From positions 248,001 to 312,000 of the forward strand of contig JAMLJA010000001.1 of the NCBI GenBank assembly GCA_023953905.1: a stretch of DNA of 64,000 nt. The letters are read 5' to 3'. This document shows positions 42,808-54,203 of the stretch, in pieces. The notes under the pieces were generated by a model. The model had not been told where the DNA came from. It searched no databases and saw nothing but the letters and a program-made list of their open reading frames with translations. Source of the DNA: Rhizobiaceae bacterium. Its GTDB lineage: Bacteria > Pseudomonadota > Alphaproteobacteria > Rhizobiales > Rhizobiaceae. Position numbers and translations under genes: made by a program. Each line of letters opens with the position of its first letter. Position 1 is the stretch's first letter.

Positions 42808-43731
42808 ATGGGTCATCGGCTAGCCAGCGGCATACATCGTCGGAAACCCGCCTTGTCCCGATATATCAGCCTGTTCAGTCTTTTCCTTGTCGTCTTCGTC
42901 GCATGTGCGGCGGTTGAATTGGTGCTTCGCGTCAGCGGTGCTGGCATTTCGCTGCGCGACACAAAAGGGATCGGCCAGGTCGGACTCTTTCTGATCATCA
43001 TCCCGATTCTGATCGTCTTTGCGGCAAGACGCGGCGGTGGGCCTCTGGTCTATCTAAAGCCGTATTTCGCCGACCTTCCACGCGCGCTCGCCGGTTTTGC
43101 GGTCATGTGGATACAGGCGGTGATCCTGATGATCGTCGCCTATTTCCTGCTAGGTCTGATGGGGTATGTGAGCTGGTCTGCCAGCGCCTGGGACAATTTT
43201 TCGATGCAACTGCTGGGCAAGACGCTCACCGCGCTGCTCGTGGTACTCGTGCTGGCCTATACTGAGGAACACATTTTCCGGGCGTTCGTGTTTCGTCATC
43301 TGCGCTACAACGATACTCCGGTGGTGACCATCGCCGCGCTCATAGTCGGCTCGATGATCTTTTCCGCTTCGCACCTCATTTCCTACAAGGATGGCTGGGA
43401 ATTCGCACAGGTGGCGAGCCTGCTCTTCGGCCTATTCCTGCTGGGCGGCCTGTTTGCGATCACCTATATCGCGACCGGCTCCCTCGCCTGCTCGATCGGC
43501 GTCCATTCGGGTCTGTTGGGCTTCAAGGTCTTCCTGCGCCGCACCGATATTCTCGACTACCAGCCGGACGTGTGGTGGCTGGGCGGCACCACCGACGTGA
43601 GACTGGCGCCCATAAGCTGGTTGCTGATGGTTTTGATCGCGGCGATCACATGGGCGACCAGACACGAATTGCGGCGCCGCTTCTACATAGAGCCTGCCGT
43701 GTCACCACCCTTGCCGGATGAGAAGCTCTAA
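42808..43731 (+). CDS. CPBP family intramembrane metalloprotease
   Basis: 307 residues, seven or eight membrane helices. The conserved motifs of the CPBP (CAAX protease and bacteriocin-processing) family are present: EEHIFRAFVFRHL (EExxxR), FSASHLISYK (FxxxH) and a later HSGLLGF (HxxxB-like). Such proteases cut within the membrane, in prenyl-protein processing in eukaryotes and often in peptide or immunity roles in bacteria. The ATG at 42808 has a poor ribosome site. A TTG at 42853 is an alternative. It is convergent with the hexapeptide acetyltransferase, ten bases apart. Confidence 0.87.
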   Translation: MGHRLASGIHRRKPALSRYISLFSLFLVVFVACAAVELVLRVSGAGISLRDTKGIGQVGLFLIIIPILIVFAARRGGGPLVYLKPYFADLPRALAGFAVMWIQAVILMIVAYFLLGLMGYVSWSASAWDNFSMQLLGKTLTALLVVLVLAYTEEHIFRAFVFRHLRYNDTPVVTIAALIVGSMIFSASHLISYKDGWEFAQVASLLFGLFLLGGLFAITYIATGSLACSIGVHSGLLGFKVFLRRTDILDYQPDVWWLGGTTDVRLAPISWLLMVLIAAITWATRHELRRRFYIEPAVSPPLPDEKL

Positions 43732-43741
43732 ATTGGACCGG

Positions 43742-44395
43742 CTAATCGTCGGCGGCGTTTTCCGAGCGCTCCCAGCGATCCAGAAATGCGTCAATCGGCA
43801 AGGACTGCATGTCAGGAATTGCATCGGCGAGCCGATGCAGCGGCCAATCCCACCACGCCAAGGCTTCAAGCCTGTCGGCCAGTTCCTCAGAAAACCGCCT
43901 TCGGATCACCCTGCCGGGCGCGCCCGCCACGACGCGATAGGCCGACACGTCATGCCGCACGACGGCGTTTGCGCCGATCACAGCGCCATTGCCGATGGAA
44001 ACACCGGGCAAGATGACAGCACCATGTCCGATCCAGACATCGTGACCGATACGCACCGCCTTTGCCTGTCTTCGCGCCTTGAATGCCTGATCGACGCCCA
44101 GAAAGCGAAAATACTCGTTTGGGCGATAGGTCACCTTGTGCGTCGTCACCCGCTCCATCGGATGCTCCAACGCATTGATGCGTGTATTGGCCGCAATCGA
44201 GCAGAATTTGCCGATGGTCGTGTAGATGGCCTCCGCATGCCGCTCGAAATAGCTGAAATCTCCCACCGTGACCTCGCGCAGGATCACCCGTTCGCCAATC
44301 GAGGCGTAGCGACCGATGCGGCTCGACTTCAGCTCAGCGGTCGGATGGATACGCGGCTCCGGAGACTTGAACCGCTCGCTTTCAGGCTCTTGCAT
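43742..44395 (-). CDS. Hexapeptide-repeat acetyltransferase (phosphonate-type CatB-like)
   Basis: 217 residues. The left-handed beta-helix runs from IGRYASIGERVILREVTVGD to VWIGHGAVILPGVSIGNGAV (about 30-160), with a long loop RINALEHPMERVTTHKVTYR that carries the catalytic His, as in xenobiotic acetyltransferases. The sequence most resembles the hexapeptide transferase often found in phosphonate (phn) operons (TIGR03308). No phn gene is nearby, so this copy is an orphan and the acceptor unknown. Confidence 0.8.
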   Translation of the reverse strand: MQEPESERFKSPEPRIHPTAELKSSRIGRYASIGERVILREVTVGDFSYFERHAEAIYTTIGKFCSIAANTRINALEHPMERVTTHKVTYRPNEYFRFLGVDQAFKARRQAKAVRIGHDVWIGHGAVILPGVSIGNGAVIGANAVVRHDVSAYRVVAGAPGRVIRRRFSEELADRLEALAWWDWPLHRLADAIPDMQSLPIDAFLDRWERSENAADD

Positions 44396-44432
44396 CCCCG
44401 CGCTTTACGCCGCACCGGAACGGGCCGCAAGC

Positions 44433-44927
44433 TCAGCCCGGCTTGCCGTTCTTCCACGTGACCTCTTGCCCGTAGAGAGGCACGGTCGAGATCGACATCT
44501 TGGCCGAACCGTCCTGCACCTGTCGCGAGTGCGAAAGATAGATCAGCGTGTCGTTTGCCTTGTCATAGATGCGGTTGACGACCTGCTTCTTCCAGATGAG
44601 GCTGATCCCCTGTTTGAAGACCTCCTCGCCGCCCTTGTCGAGATCTATTTCGCCGATGGTGATCGGACCAGTCTGCCTGCAGGCGATGGAGGAATCCGAG
44701 GGGTCCTCGAACCAGTTGCCTTTTTGCAGACGGTCGATGACGCCACGATCGAAATAGGTCACATGACAAGTGACTCCTTCGACCTGCGGGTCCTTGAAGG
44801 CTTCAACAATGATGTCGTTGCCCAGCCAGTCGACCCCCACCTTTCCGACTTCCTGTGCCATTGCAGAGGCGATCGGAGCGGCCGAGAAACAGGCGAGTGC
44901 AGCGCCAAAGACCAGTTTACGGATCAT
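44433..44927 (-). CDS. creA: CreA family periplasmic protein
   Basis: 164 residues from ATG 44927, with GGAG eight bases upstream. A signal peptide (about 1-24, ending IASAMAQ) precedes the CreA domain: VGVDWLGNDIIVEAFKDPQV, GVTCHVTYFDRGVIDRL, DSSIACRQTGPI and FKQGISLIWKKQVVNRIYD. Two Cys residues may pair. CreA proteins are widespread, periplasmic and of unknown function. The gene is not in a creBC(D) operon here. Confidence 0.9.
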   Translation of the reverse strand: MIRKLVFGAALACFSAAPIASAMAQEVGKVGVDWLGNDIIVEAFKDPQVEGVTCHVTYFDRGVIDRLQKGNWFEDPSDSSIACRQTGPITIGEIDLDKGGEEVFKQGISLIWKKQVVNRIYDKANDTLIYLSHSRQVQDGSAKMSISTVPLYGQEVTWKNGKPG

Positions 44928-45105
44928 CTTTATCTCCAAAAAACGTACCGACAGCGCAACGCAGCGCTCGATGGCCGGTTCCGCATACTAGTTGGTGAGC
45001 AGACCAGGCCAAGACAATGGTCATCGCGCCGAAACTCTAGCTGGCGCTGGCGTCGCGACACACTGCCATCTTTCAACGCAATGAGCGACGGACTACATAC
45101 ATCCC

Positions 45106-45267
45106 ATGGAAAACAACGCGCGCACGACGCTTCGTACCGTCGCAAAGCTGACGCTCGGCGCGCTGATGCTCGCCGCAGCGACGGGCGCTGCTTTTGCTGC
45201 CTGGATCGAAAATGGAGCAGGCATATTTCGCACCATGGTCGAGGCTGGCCTTTCCTGGTGCATGTAG
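45106..45267 (+). CDS. Small single-pass membrane protein, 53 residues
   Basis: ATG 45106. Sequence pattern: a short polar start, TVAKLTLGALMLAAATGAAFAAWIENG and then GAGIFRTMVEAGLSWCM. One membrane helix (about 14-34). It starts 30 bases before the Sco1 gene on the same strand, and the context suggests a two-gene operon. I believe related small proteins occur next to sco genes in Rhizobiales, so a role in copper delivery or oxidase assembly is possible but unproven. Confidence 0.65.
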   Translation: MENNARTTLRTVAKLTLGALMLAAATGAAFAAWIENGAGIFRTMVEAGLSWCM

Positions 45268-45297
45268 CCGCCGAGCGGCTTGAGGGACCTCTACCGA

Positions 45298-45876
45298 ATG
45301 ATGCGCTCAATTCTCGTTGGCATTCTTATACTCATGGCGGCCGGAGTAGGCTTTCTGACGTTTGAGTGGTATCGCCAGACCAATAGCGGCGAGGCCTATG
45401 GAGCGCCCTTTTCGCTGATCGATGAAAATGGCGAGCAGATTACTCAGGCTGCCTTTCGCGGTCATCCGAGCGTCGTGTTTTTTGGCTTCACTCATTGTCC
45501 GGAAGTTTGCCCCACCACACTTTTCGAAATGAATGGCTGGCTGGAAACTATTGGCGACGAAGGCAAGAATCTGAAGGCTTATTTCGTCTCGATCGACCCG
45601 GCGCGCGACACGCCCGAGACGATGAAGCTTTATGTTTCCAATCTCTCGAACCGGATCAAAGGCATTACTGGCGACCCGGACAAAGTGTACGCCATGGCCA
45701 AGTCCTTCGGCATCTACTGGAAGAAGGTGGACACCGATGATGGCGACTACACGATGGATCATACCGCAACCGTGCTCTTGCTCGACAGCTCGGGTGCCTT
45801 TGCCGGCACGATCGCCTATGAAGAAAACCGCGACACAGCGATTGCCAAGCTGAAGCGTCTCGCGGCAAAAGGCTGA
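45298..45876 (+). CDS. SCO1/SenC family copper chaperone
   Basis: 192 residues. An N-terminal anchor (about 3-22) is followed by a thioredoxin-like domain with [19 protein letters not shown], in which Cys67 and Cys71 bind copper, and a third ligand His in [12 protein letters not shown]. Sco proteins deliver copper to the CuA site of cytochrome c oxidase. I start at ATG 45298; the frame is also open from TTG 45280. It follows the 53-residue membrane protein by 30 bases. Confidence 0.93.
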   Translation: MMRSILVGILILMAAGVGFLTFEWYRQTNSGEAYGAPFSLIDENGEQITQAAFRGHPSVVFFGFTHCPEVCPTTLFEMNGWLETIGDEGKNLKAYFVSIDPARDTPETMKLYVSNLSNRIKGITGDPDKVYAMAKSFGIYWKKVDTDDGDYTMDHTATVLLLDSSGAFAGTIAYEENRDTAIAKLKRLAAKG

Positions 45877-45919
45877 ACCGCGTCGGCATACCGCACCGCG
45901 ACCGAGGTTCACACTACTG

Positions 45920-46792
45920 ATGCCGCAGACACGCCTGTTCCTCTCACTCGGAAAGATTGACTCCGAGCGGGTCTTTCACGCCTTCGAACAGGAATTCGAG
46001 GAGGAAGGCCATCCGATCGCAATTCTGGAAGTCGACGAAGCCGCTGACATTCATGAAGTGTCGATCTATGCTCCCGAAAATCCTGACGATGTTCAGCGGC
46101 GAATGAGGGACGTGCTCGACGCGCTCGCCCTTGACGCGACAATCGGCCGTGAACTGCTTGAGGATCAGGATTGGGTGTCACTATCTCTGCAGGGACTGAA
46201 GCCGGTCAGGGCCGGACGGGTTCTCGTGCATGGAGCGCACGACCGGGACAAGGTCAATATCGGCGACATCGGCATTGAGATCGAGGCCGGGCAGGCCTTC
46301 GGCACCGGTCATCATGGGACGACTGCCGGCTGCCTCGAAATGCTCGCGGATGTCATGAAGCAGGAACATCCCCAGAATGCACTTGATCTGGGAACGGGCA
46401 GCGCGGTTCTGGCCATTGCGATCGCGAAACTCGCGCGCATTCCGGTGCTCGCGACCGATATCGATCCCGTTGCGGTGACGGTCGCAAAAGAGAACATTGC
46501 GCTCAACGGCGCCACCCGCCTTGTAACCGCAGTCACGGCGCCGGGATTTCATCACCGGGTCTTCGCGGGCGCCCCACAGTTCGACCTGATCGTCGCCAAC
46601 ATCCTGGCACGACCACTTATGGCACTTGCCCCCGCAATGGCAGCCCATATGTCGCCGGGCGGCTCATTGGTCCTGTCGGGCATCCTCGACCGTCAGCGTA
46701 ACGCGGTCGTCGCGGCCTATGTCGGGCAGCGGTTCCGGCACATTCGCACGACGCATCGCGAGGGCTGGGTCGCGATACACCTCAAGCGGTGA
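45920..46792 (+). CDS. prmA: Ribosomal protein L11 methyltransferase
   Basis: 290 residues. A small N-terminal substrate-recognition domain (about 1-85) precedes a class I SAM methyltransferase: [36 protein letters not shown] (motif I) and [10 protein letters not shown] (motif IV). PrmA trimethylates ribosomal protein L11. The gene stands alone 43 bases after the Sco1 gene, and a strong hairpin follows its stop. Confidence 0.94.
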   Translation: MPQTRLFLSLGKIDSERVFHAFEQEFEEEGHPIAILEVDEAADIHEVSIYAPENPDDVQRRMRDVLDALALDATIGRELLEDQDWVSLSLQGLKPVRAGRVLVHGAHDRDKVNIGDIGIEIEAGQAFGTGHHGTTAGCLEMLADVMKQEHPQNALDLGTGSAVLAIAIAKLARIPVLATDIDPVAVTVAKENIALNGATRLVTAVTAPGFHHRVFAGAPQFDLIVANILARPLMALAPAMAAHMSPGGSLVLSGILDRQRNAVVAAYVGQRFRHIRTTHREGWVAIHLKR

Positions 46793-46808
46793 TCACCCCG
46801 CATACAAT

Positions 46809-46834
46809 GAAGGCAGGCGCCCTCGCCTGCCTTC
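46809..46834. terminator. Bidirectional hairpin between prmA and the DUF1127-like gene
   Basis: Perfect 11-base stem GAAGGCAGGCG / CGCCTGCCTTC with the loop CCCT, exactly between the convergent stops. No long T tract on either side, but stability and position suggest shared termination. Confidence 0.6.
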
Positions 46835-46838
46835 GAAA

Positions 46839-47027
46839 TCAGAGCCCGGCGTGCTTTGAAGGGCGTCTCTGCAGGTCTCGGCGGTTATAGCCATTTTTGG
46901 TCAGCGTCTCGTCGTCGAGCATCAGCAATGCCCCGTTGACATATGCTGCGGCTTCGCGCTCGCGGGCAGCGACGAAAGCATCAAATGCAGAGCGAAAAAA
47001 GCCAAAAGAACGGTTCAGTGTGGGCAT
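46839..47027 (-). CDS. DUF1127-like small protein
   Basis: 62 residues from ATG 47027, with AAGGGGAA about six bases upstream. The C-terminal LMLDDETLTKNGYNRRDLQR matches the DUF1127 pattern (short Arg-rich helix pair ending with the YNRRDL-like motif). DUF1127 proteins of alphaproteobacteria are linked to RNA binding and phosphate or carbon metabolism; some bear the CcaF1 name. The upstream leader holds a 27-base palindrome, see 47073-47099. Divergent from pepP. Confidence 0.75.
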   Translation of the reverse strand: MPTLNRSFGFFRSAFDAFVAAREREAAAYVNGALLMLDDETLTKNGYNRRDLQRRPSKHAGL

Positions 47028-47072
47028 GTCGTTCCCCTTCATGAGGTTTGAATGACAGTCTCCTCCACACGC

Positions 47073-47099
47073 AAAAAGGTAAGCGATGCTGACCTTTTT
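47073..47099. promoter_or_regulatory. Imperfect palindrome in the leader of the DUF1127-like gene
   Basis: AAAAAGGT-A-AGC-GAT-GCT-G-ACCTTTTT: two eight-base arms plus an inner AGC/GCT pair with one mismatch. It stands 46 bases before the DUF1127-like ATG and 148 bases before pepP. As RNA it would fold, on either strand, with a T run at its end. It could be an operator, attenuator or bidirectional terminator. Confidence 0.5.
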
Positions 47100-47246
47100 G
47101 AGAACAGCCATGCGCACATACCATCAATGCTGTTTTGCATACGAAGATGGCGTTTGATGAGGAGTGTGGCGCTGGCACAGCGCGCGGACGTTGCATGGAC
47201 CGACACGTCTCGCTACCGTCCAATCGTTCCTTGTGAGGCCCTGTTG

Positions 47247-49082
47247 ATGTTTCAGACATTCGAATCCGAGAGCGACCCGAGCCTTGGTGCCCAACGCGTC
47301 CATGCTCTGCGGGAGCGGATGCGCCAGCACGGGATTGACGGGTTTCTCGTGCCTCGCGCCGACGAACATCAGGGAGAGTACGTCGCTCCGGGCTCCGAAC
47401 GATTGAAGTGGCTCACCGGCTTCTCAGGTTCGGCAGGCGCCGCGCTCGTACTCGGTGAGTCTGCAGTCATCTTCGTCGACGGACGCTACCAGTTGCAGGT
47501 GAGGCAGCAAGTCGACCTTGGCGTCTTCAGCATCGCCAATCTGATCGACACGCCTCCTGCTGCCTGGATAAAGGAGAATCTGGGCGCTAGGGTGCGCATC
47601 GGATTGGATCCCTGGCTTCACACCATCAGCGAGGTGAAGGCTCTGACAGAGTCCGCCACCAGCATCGGTGCAGAACTCGTCCCGCTGTCCAGGAATCCCG
47701 TCGATGAGATTTGGACGGACCGGCCGCCTGTTCCTCTTGGACGTGTGGAAATACAGCCGCTTCAGTTCGCGGGAGAACTCGCGAAATCAAAACTTGCGCG
47801 TCTGGCTGAAGCGGTGGCGGAAAGCGGTGCCACACATGCGATACTGACTGACCCCTCCTCTGTCGCATGGACCTTCAACATACGGGGCTCCGACGTACCG
47901 CACACGCCTCTGGCCCTGTCATTCGCGGTTCTTTCCGCGGATGAAAATCATGTCCTCTTCATCGACAAGCGAAAGCTGCCCATTGAGCCCGAAGCCTATC
48001 TGACACAGCTTTGCGATCTGCGTGCGCCGTCCGAATTGGAGGACGCAATTATCGGCCTCGCACGGGCTGGCGCGAAGGTGTCTCTCGACCCTGCATTGGC
48101 GGCCGAAAAATTGCGCACGCTGGTGAGCGAAAATGGAGGGCATGTCGTCGAGGCCCCCGATCCTGCAAGACTTCCTCGTGCCACCAAGAACGAAGCCGAG
48201 ATTGCCGGCAGTCGCGCCGCCCATCGGCGAGATGGCGCGGCGGTGAGCCGCTTCCTCTGCTGGCTTGACCGGACCGATCCGGAAACGCTGGATGAAATCG
48301 CCGCCGTAAAGAAGCTCGAGGAGTTTCGTCGCAGTGCAGGCGACGAAACGCAGATGCCGCTGCGCGACGTCTCCTTCCCCACCATATCCGGCGCTGGTCC
48401 AAACGGCGCTGTTATTCACTACCGCGTCTCGGTCGCCACAAACCGGCGCATGGCGCCGGGTGAACTCTATCTGGTCGACTCCGGCGCTCAGTATCAGGAC
48501 GGCACCACGGACATCACCAGGACAATCGCTCTGGGCGTGCCGACTGAGGAGATGCGGGAGCGTTTCACGCTGGTGCTCAAGGGCATGATCGGCATTTCAA
48601 TGCTGTGCTTCCCCGCCGGAACGCGGGGCATGGACATCGACGCTTTCGCCCGTATCGCGCTGTGGAAGCATGGTTGCGACTTCGCGCATGGAACCGGGCA
48701 CGGCATTGGCTCCTATCTCGCGGTCCATGAAGGACCTCAGCGTATTGCCAAGACGGGAACCCAGAAGCTGCTGACAGGCATGATGCTTTCGAACGAACCG
48801 GGCTACTACAAGGAGGGTCACTACGGTATTCGCATTGAGAACCTCATTCTCGTGAAGGAACCCGCTCCGATCGAAGGTGGCGACATTGCCATGCACGCAT
48901 TCGAAACTCTGACGCTCGCGCCAATAGACCGGCGTCTTGTGAAGATTGACCTGTTGTCGACGGACGAGCTCGACTGGTTGAACGCCTATCATGCCCGTGT
49001 CCTGAAGGAGATAGGTCCGGTGGTCGATGGCGAAACTCTGAAATGGCTGGAAGAGGCAACCGCGCCCTTGAAGCTCGACTAA
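47247..49082 (+). CDS. Xaa-Pro aminopeptidase (three-domain AMPP)
   Basis: 611 residues from ATG 47247. Two creatinase-like N-terminal domains (about 10-160 and 165-320) precede the M24 catalytic domain. Metal ligands are in YLVDSGAQYQDGTTDITRT (two Asp), FAHGTGHGIGSYLAVHEG (His), MLSNEPGYYKEGHYGIRIE (Glu) and HAFETLTLA (Glu). It removes the N-terminal residue before proline, mostly in peptide turnover. Its length matches the eukaryote-like AMPP1 type rather than the shorter PepP. An upstream ATG exists at 47052, but the first part lacks similarity. Four bases overlap convergent azlD. Confidence 0.95.
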   Translation: MFQTFESESDPSLGAQRVHALRERMRQHGIDGFLVPRADEHQGEYVAPGSERLKWLTGFSGSAGAALVLGESAVIFVDGRYQLQVRQQVDLGVFSIANLIDTPPAAWIKENLGARVRIGLDPWLHTISEVKALTESATSIGAELVPLSRNPVDEIWTDRPPVPLGRVEIQPLQFAGELAKSKLARLAEAVAESGATHAILTDPSSVAWTFNIRGSDVPHTPLALSFAVLSADENHVLFIDKRKLPIEPEAYLTQLCDLRAPSELEDAIIGLARAGAKVSLDPALAAEKLRTLVSENGGHVVEAPDPARLPRATKNEAEIAGSRAAHRRDGAAVSRFLCWLDRTDPETLDEIAAVKKLEEFRRSAGDETQMPLRDVSFPTISGAGPNGAVIHYRVSVATNRRMAPGELYLVDSGAQYQDGTTDITRTIALGVPTEEMRERFTLVLKGMIGISMLCFPAGTRGMDIDAFARIALWKHGCDFAHGTGHGIGSYLAVHEGPQRIAKTGTQKLLTGMMLSNEPGYYKEGHYGIRIENLILVKEPAPIEGGDIAMHAFETLTLAPIDRRLVKIDLLSTDELDWLNAYHARVLKEIGPVVDGETLKWLEEATAPLKLD

Positions 49083-49375
49083 CCGATGATCTGGCGCAGC
49101 GCGATCAGAACCGCTGCCCCCGTCAGGAACATCGTCAGCGGCCCGAAGCGAAGGGAAACCACGCCTGCGACGACCAGTGCCGCGATCTCGGCCGGTCCGG
49201 CAACGACGAGAGACGGGGCAAGCAACGAAATCAGCACTGCTGCCGGCACGGCGTTTAGCGCCGCTTCGACGCGCGGGTGCAACTTGTCGAAGCGCGACAG
49301 CACCAGATGGCCACCGATCCGCGTTAGATAAGTCACGACAGCCGCCGCGACGATAATCCAGACATTCGTGCTCAT
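49079..49375 (-). CDS. azlD: AzlD family branched-chain amino-acid export subunit
   Basis: 98 residues with about three membrane helices (WIIVAAAVVTYLTRIGGHLV, NAVPAAVLISLLAPSLV, LTMFLTGAAVLIAL). Length and spacing match AzlD, the small partner of AzlC. Together they export branched-chain amino acids (BrnFE-like). The start overlaps the azlC stop by four bases (ATGA). A much longer frame opens in the same phase inside azlC and is a shadow. Confidence 0.9.
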   Translation of the reverse strand: MSTNVWIIVAAAVVTYLTRIGGHLVLSRFDKLHPRVEAALNAVPAAVLISLLAPSLVVAGPAEIAALVVAGVVSLRFGPLTMFLTGAAVLIALRQIIG

Positions 49376-50097
49376 GTCGTTGGTGTTTTCTTGCCGGCCG
49401 GCAGCAGGAAGGCTCCGAGTGTGACACCGACAATGGCGCCGACCGGCACATGCCAAGGCGATCCGATCAGCTTGTAGGCAAGTATGGAGGCAATGCCGCT
49501 CGCCAGCACGATTGGGAGCCAGAACGGCCGCTTGCGGAAGCTCATCACCATGCCGAGGAAATAGATCGGCAGGAGAAAGTCTATTCCCAGCACGTGCGTG
49601 TCCGGGATGAGCTTGCCAAACATCGCGCCAAGCCCACTTTCGATCACCCAAGGCACGTAGATCGTGGCACCCATCCCCAGATACCAAACAAAACTGGCTG
49701 GCCTGCCGGACTCGGCTCTCCACTCGGTCTCTGCGAATTGTGGATCGGTCAGCAGGAAATAGGCAACCGCCTGATGTGCAATCGGCCAATGCGCCAATCG
49801 TCTCCCGATCGTCGCGGAATAGAGAACATGTCTGAAGTTGACCGCGAAGATCGCCAGCACCACCAGCCATGGCGCAATATTCTTTCCGAACAGCTCTAAC
49901 CCAACCATCTGGCTCGCGCCGCCAAAGACGAGCGCACTCATCAATGTCGCTTCAAAGACGGTAAAGCCATTTTCCACGGCAAGCGCGCCGAATAGAACGG
50001 CAAAGGGCATGGACGCGACGACCACCGGCAACCCAACACGGGCACCATCGAGAAAGTCGCGGCCGCGACTTCTCCCGATGAGAACTTCTGTCGTCAA
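49372..50097 (-). CDS. azlC: AzlC family branched-chain amino-acid exporter
   Basis: 241 residues from TTG 50097, which has AGGAG six bases upstream. An ATG at 50118 would add seven residues but lacks a ribosome site. Six to eight helices. Family blocks: GARVGLPVVVASMPFAVLFGALA, GGASQMVGLELFG and NFRHVLYSATIGRRLAH. AzlC with AzlD exports branched-chain amino acids. No regulator is adjacent; the pair stands alone between pepP and ligA. Confidence 0.9.
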   Translation of the reverse strand: MTTEVLIGRSRGRDFLDGARVGLPVVVASMPFAVLFGALAVENGFTVFEATLMSALVFGGASQMVGLELFGKNIAPWLVVLAIFAVNFRHVLYSATIGRRLAHWPIAHQAVAYFLLTDPQFAETEWRAESGRPASFVWYLGMGATIYVPWVIESGLGAMFGKLIPDTHVLGIDFLLPIYFLGMVMSFRKRPFWLPIVLASGIASILAYKLIGSPWHVPVGAIVGVTLGAFLLPAGKKTPTT

Positions 50098-50219
50098 CAC
50101 ACTCTCCTGCAGATGCACGCTACATAGGTCAGCAGGATTGTCCTGTCACACGAATTCGACTGACTGCAGCGATCAGCGAATGTGAAGGTTTCCGTGAGCG
50201 CCTCTGTTGGCCGGAATCG

Positions 50220-52394
<2,175 letters not shown>

Positions 52395-52514
52395 TCAGGC
52401 GCCTTGTCACACGGCGCATTGCTTCAGTTCTGGCGAAAATGGCTGAAATGTAAACTGGATCAGCCAACCCAACTGACACGCCAGAAGACTCGCCCGAACG
52501 TTCTCTTTCGTCTG

Positions 52515-54182
52515 CTACGCGCTGTTTTCGCTGAGCAGCCGGGCGGCCGCAGCCCTGGCTTCATCCGTGATGGTGGCGCCAGCCAGCATCCGCGCGATTT
52601 CCTCCTGACGGGCCGATCGATCGATTTCCGACACAGTCGTCGACACGCTGTCGGTTCCACCCGATTTCGAGATCAGCAGATGCGTGTCCGCGCGAGCCGC
52701 CACCTGAGGCGCATGGGTGACGGAAAGCACCTGAACACCTCTGGCGAGCTTTCCCAGACGCTGCCCGATGGCGTCCGCCACCGCCCCACCAACACCTGTA
52801 TCGATCTCGTCAAACACAAGCGTGGGCGCCGATCCACGATCCGCCAGTGCTACCTTCAGCGCCAGCAGGAAGCGTGAAAGCTCACCGCCCGATGCCACCC
52901 GCATCATCGGCCCTGCCCGCGTGCCAGGATTGGTACGCACCCAGAATTCAACCTGGTCGATCCCTGCTTCCTGCCGGTTGTCCTTGTCGGTCGCGGTTTC
53001 GACGATGAACTCGGCACGCTCCAGTTTGAGCGCGGGCAATTCCGCCATCACCACCTGCGCAAGCGTGGATGCAGTGGCCGCCCTCAATCCGGACAATTCC
53101 TCAGCCAGACGATCGTAGGCTTCCTGCGCTCCGACAACCTGCTTTTCGAGCAACCTCAAACGCTCCTCGCCGGCGTCCAGATCTGCAAGATCGGCAGACA
53201 TGGAATCGCGCAGCGCAGCCAGGTCATCCACCGGCACCGAGAATTTTCGGGAAGCCGCCCGTAGCGCAAACAGACGCTCCTCCGACTGCTCAAGCGCCAG
53301 AGGATCAAACTCGGTGGCACGCATGGCGACATCGATCGCGGATTGGGTTTCGTCCATCAGAATGAGCGCTTCGTCCAGCGTCCGGATGATCTCGTCAAGG
53401 AGACCGGGCACATCAGCCTGCTTGCGCTGCAGACGCCGCAGCAGTCCGGCCAAAGCGGGCAATGGCGAATCGGAGCCGGTCATCACGTCTTCGGCGTCCT
53501 TGATGTCGGTGGCGATCTTCTCCGCGCGCATCATTTCCGCGCGCCGCTCGGCCAGCTCGGTCTCCTCGCCCGGCTGTGGGTCGAGCTTGGCAAGTTCATC
53601 CACGGAAGCGCGTAGATAGTCGGCCTCGCGCGCGGCCACTTCCACCTTGGCTCTATGACGAGCCAGTTCGGTCTCGGCCTCGCGCCACATGCGCCATGCG
53701 CGCCCGACGCCGCTGACTGTGCCTAGATGACCGCCGAAAGCGTCCAGCAGCTCCCTATGGGCCGCCGCGTCCACAAGCGCGCGATCGTCATGCTGGCCGT
53801 GAATTTCCACAAGCGCTCGTCCGACATCGCGCATCAGTGCCACACTGGCGGGCTGATCATTGATGAAGACACGCGTGCGGCCATCGGCGGTCTGCACCCG
53901 TCTCAGGAGAATGTCGCCATCGTCATCAATGGCATTCTCGGCCAGAATCGCCCGCGCCGGATGATTGCCTGGCACGTCGAACACGGCAGTCACCTGCCCT
54001 TGCGTCGCGCCATGACGGACCAGCGAGGCATCGCCACGTGCGCCAAGCGCCAGCGACAGGGCATCAAGAAGGATGGATTTTCCAGCGCCGGTCTCACCGG
54101 TCAATACCGAAAGTCCGGACGAGAACTCAAGGTCCAGACGTTCGATCAGTACGATGTCTCGGATCGAAAGCTGGAAGAGCAT
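52515..54182 (-). CDS. recN: DNA repair protein RecN
   Basis: 555 residues, an SMC-like ATPase. Walker A VLTGETGAGKSILLDALSLAL (27-47), long coiled coil in the middle (about 155-365) and a C-terminal head with VASGGELSRFLLALK (signature), LVFDEIDTGVGGAVADAIG (Walker B) and VLSVTHAPQVAARAD. It works on double-strand breaks with RecA. bamD ends 21 bases upstream, so recN probably shares its transcript, as in many Rhizobiales. Confidence 0.96.
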   Translation of the reverse strand: MLFQLSIRDIVLIERLDLEFSSGLSVLTGETGAGKSILLDALSLALGARGDASLVRHGATQGQVTAVFDVPGNHPARAILAENAIDDDGDILLRRVQTADGRTRVFINDQPASVALMRDVGRALVEIHGQHDDRALVDAAAHRELLDAFGGHLGTVSGVGRAWRMWREAETELARHRAKVEVAAREADYLRASVDELAKLDPQPGEETELAERRAEMMRAEKIATDIKDAEDVMTGSDSPLPALAGLLRRLQRKQADVPGLLDEIIRTLDEALILMDETQSAIDVAMRATEFDPLALEQSEERLFALRAASRKFSVPVDDLAALRDSMSADLADLDAGEERLRLLEKQVVGAQEAYDRLAEELSGLRAATASTLAQVVMAELPALKLERAEFIVETATDKDNRQEAGIDQVEFWVRTNPGTRAGPMMRVASGGELSRFLLALKVALADRGSAPTLVFDEIDTGVGGAVADAIGQRLGKLARGVQVLSVTHAPQVAARADTHLLISKSGGTDSVSTTVSEIDRSARQEEIARMLAGATITDEARAAAARLLSENSA

Positions 54183-54203
54183 GAGGCAACCGATCCTGTC
54201 GGA

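Noticed and set aside
50130..50144. Small inverted repeat CAGGA-N-TCCTG upstream of azlC, considered as an Lrp/AzlB operator
   Set aside because: Five-base arms are expected by chance and there is no adjacent regulator.
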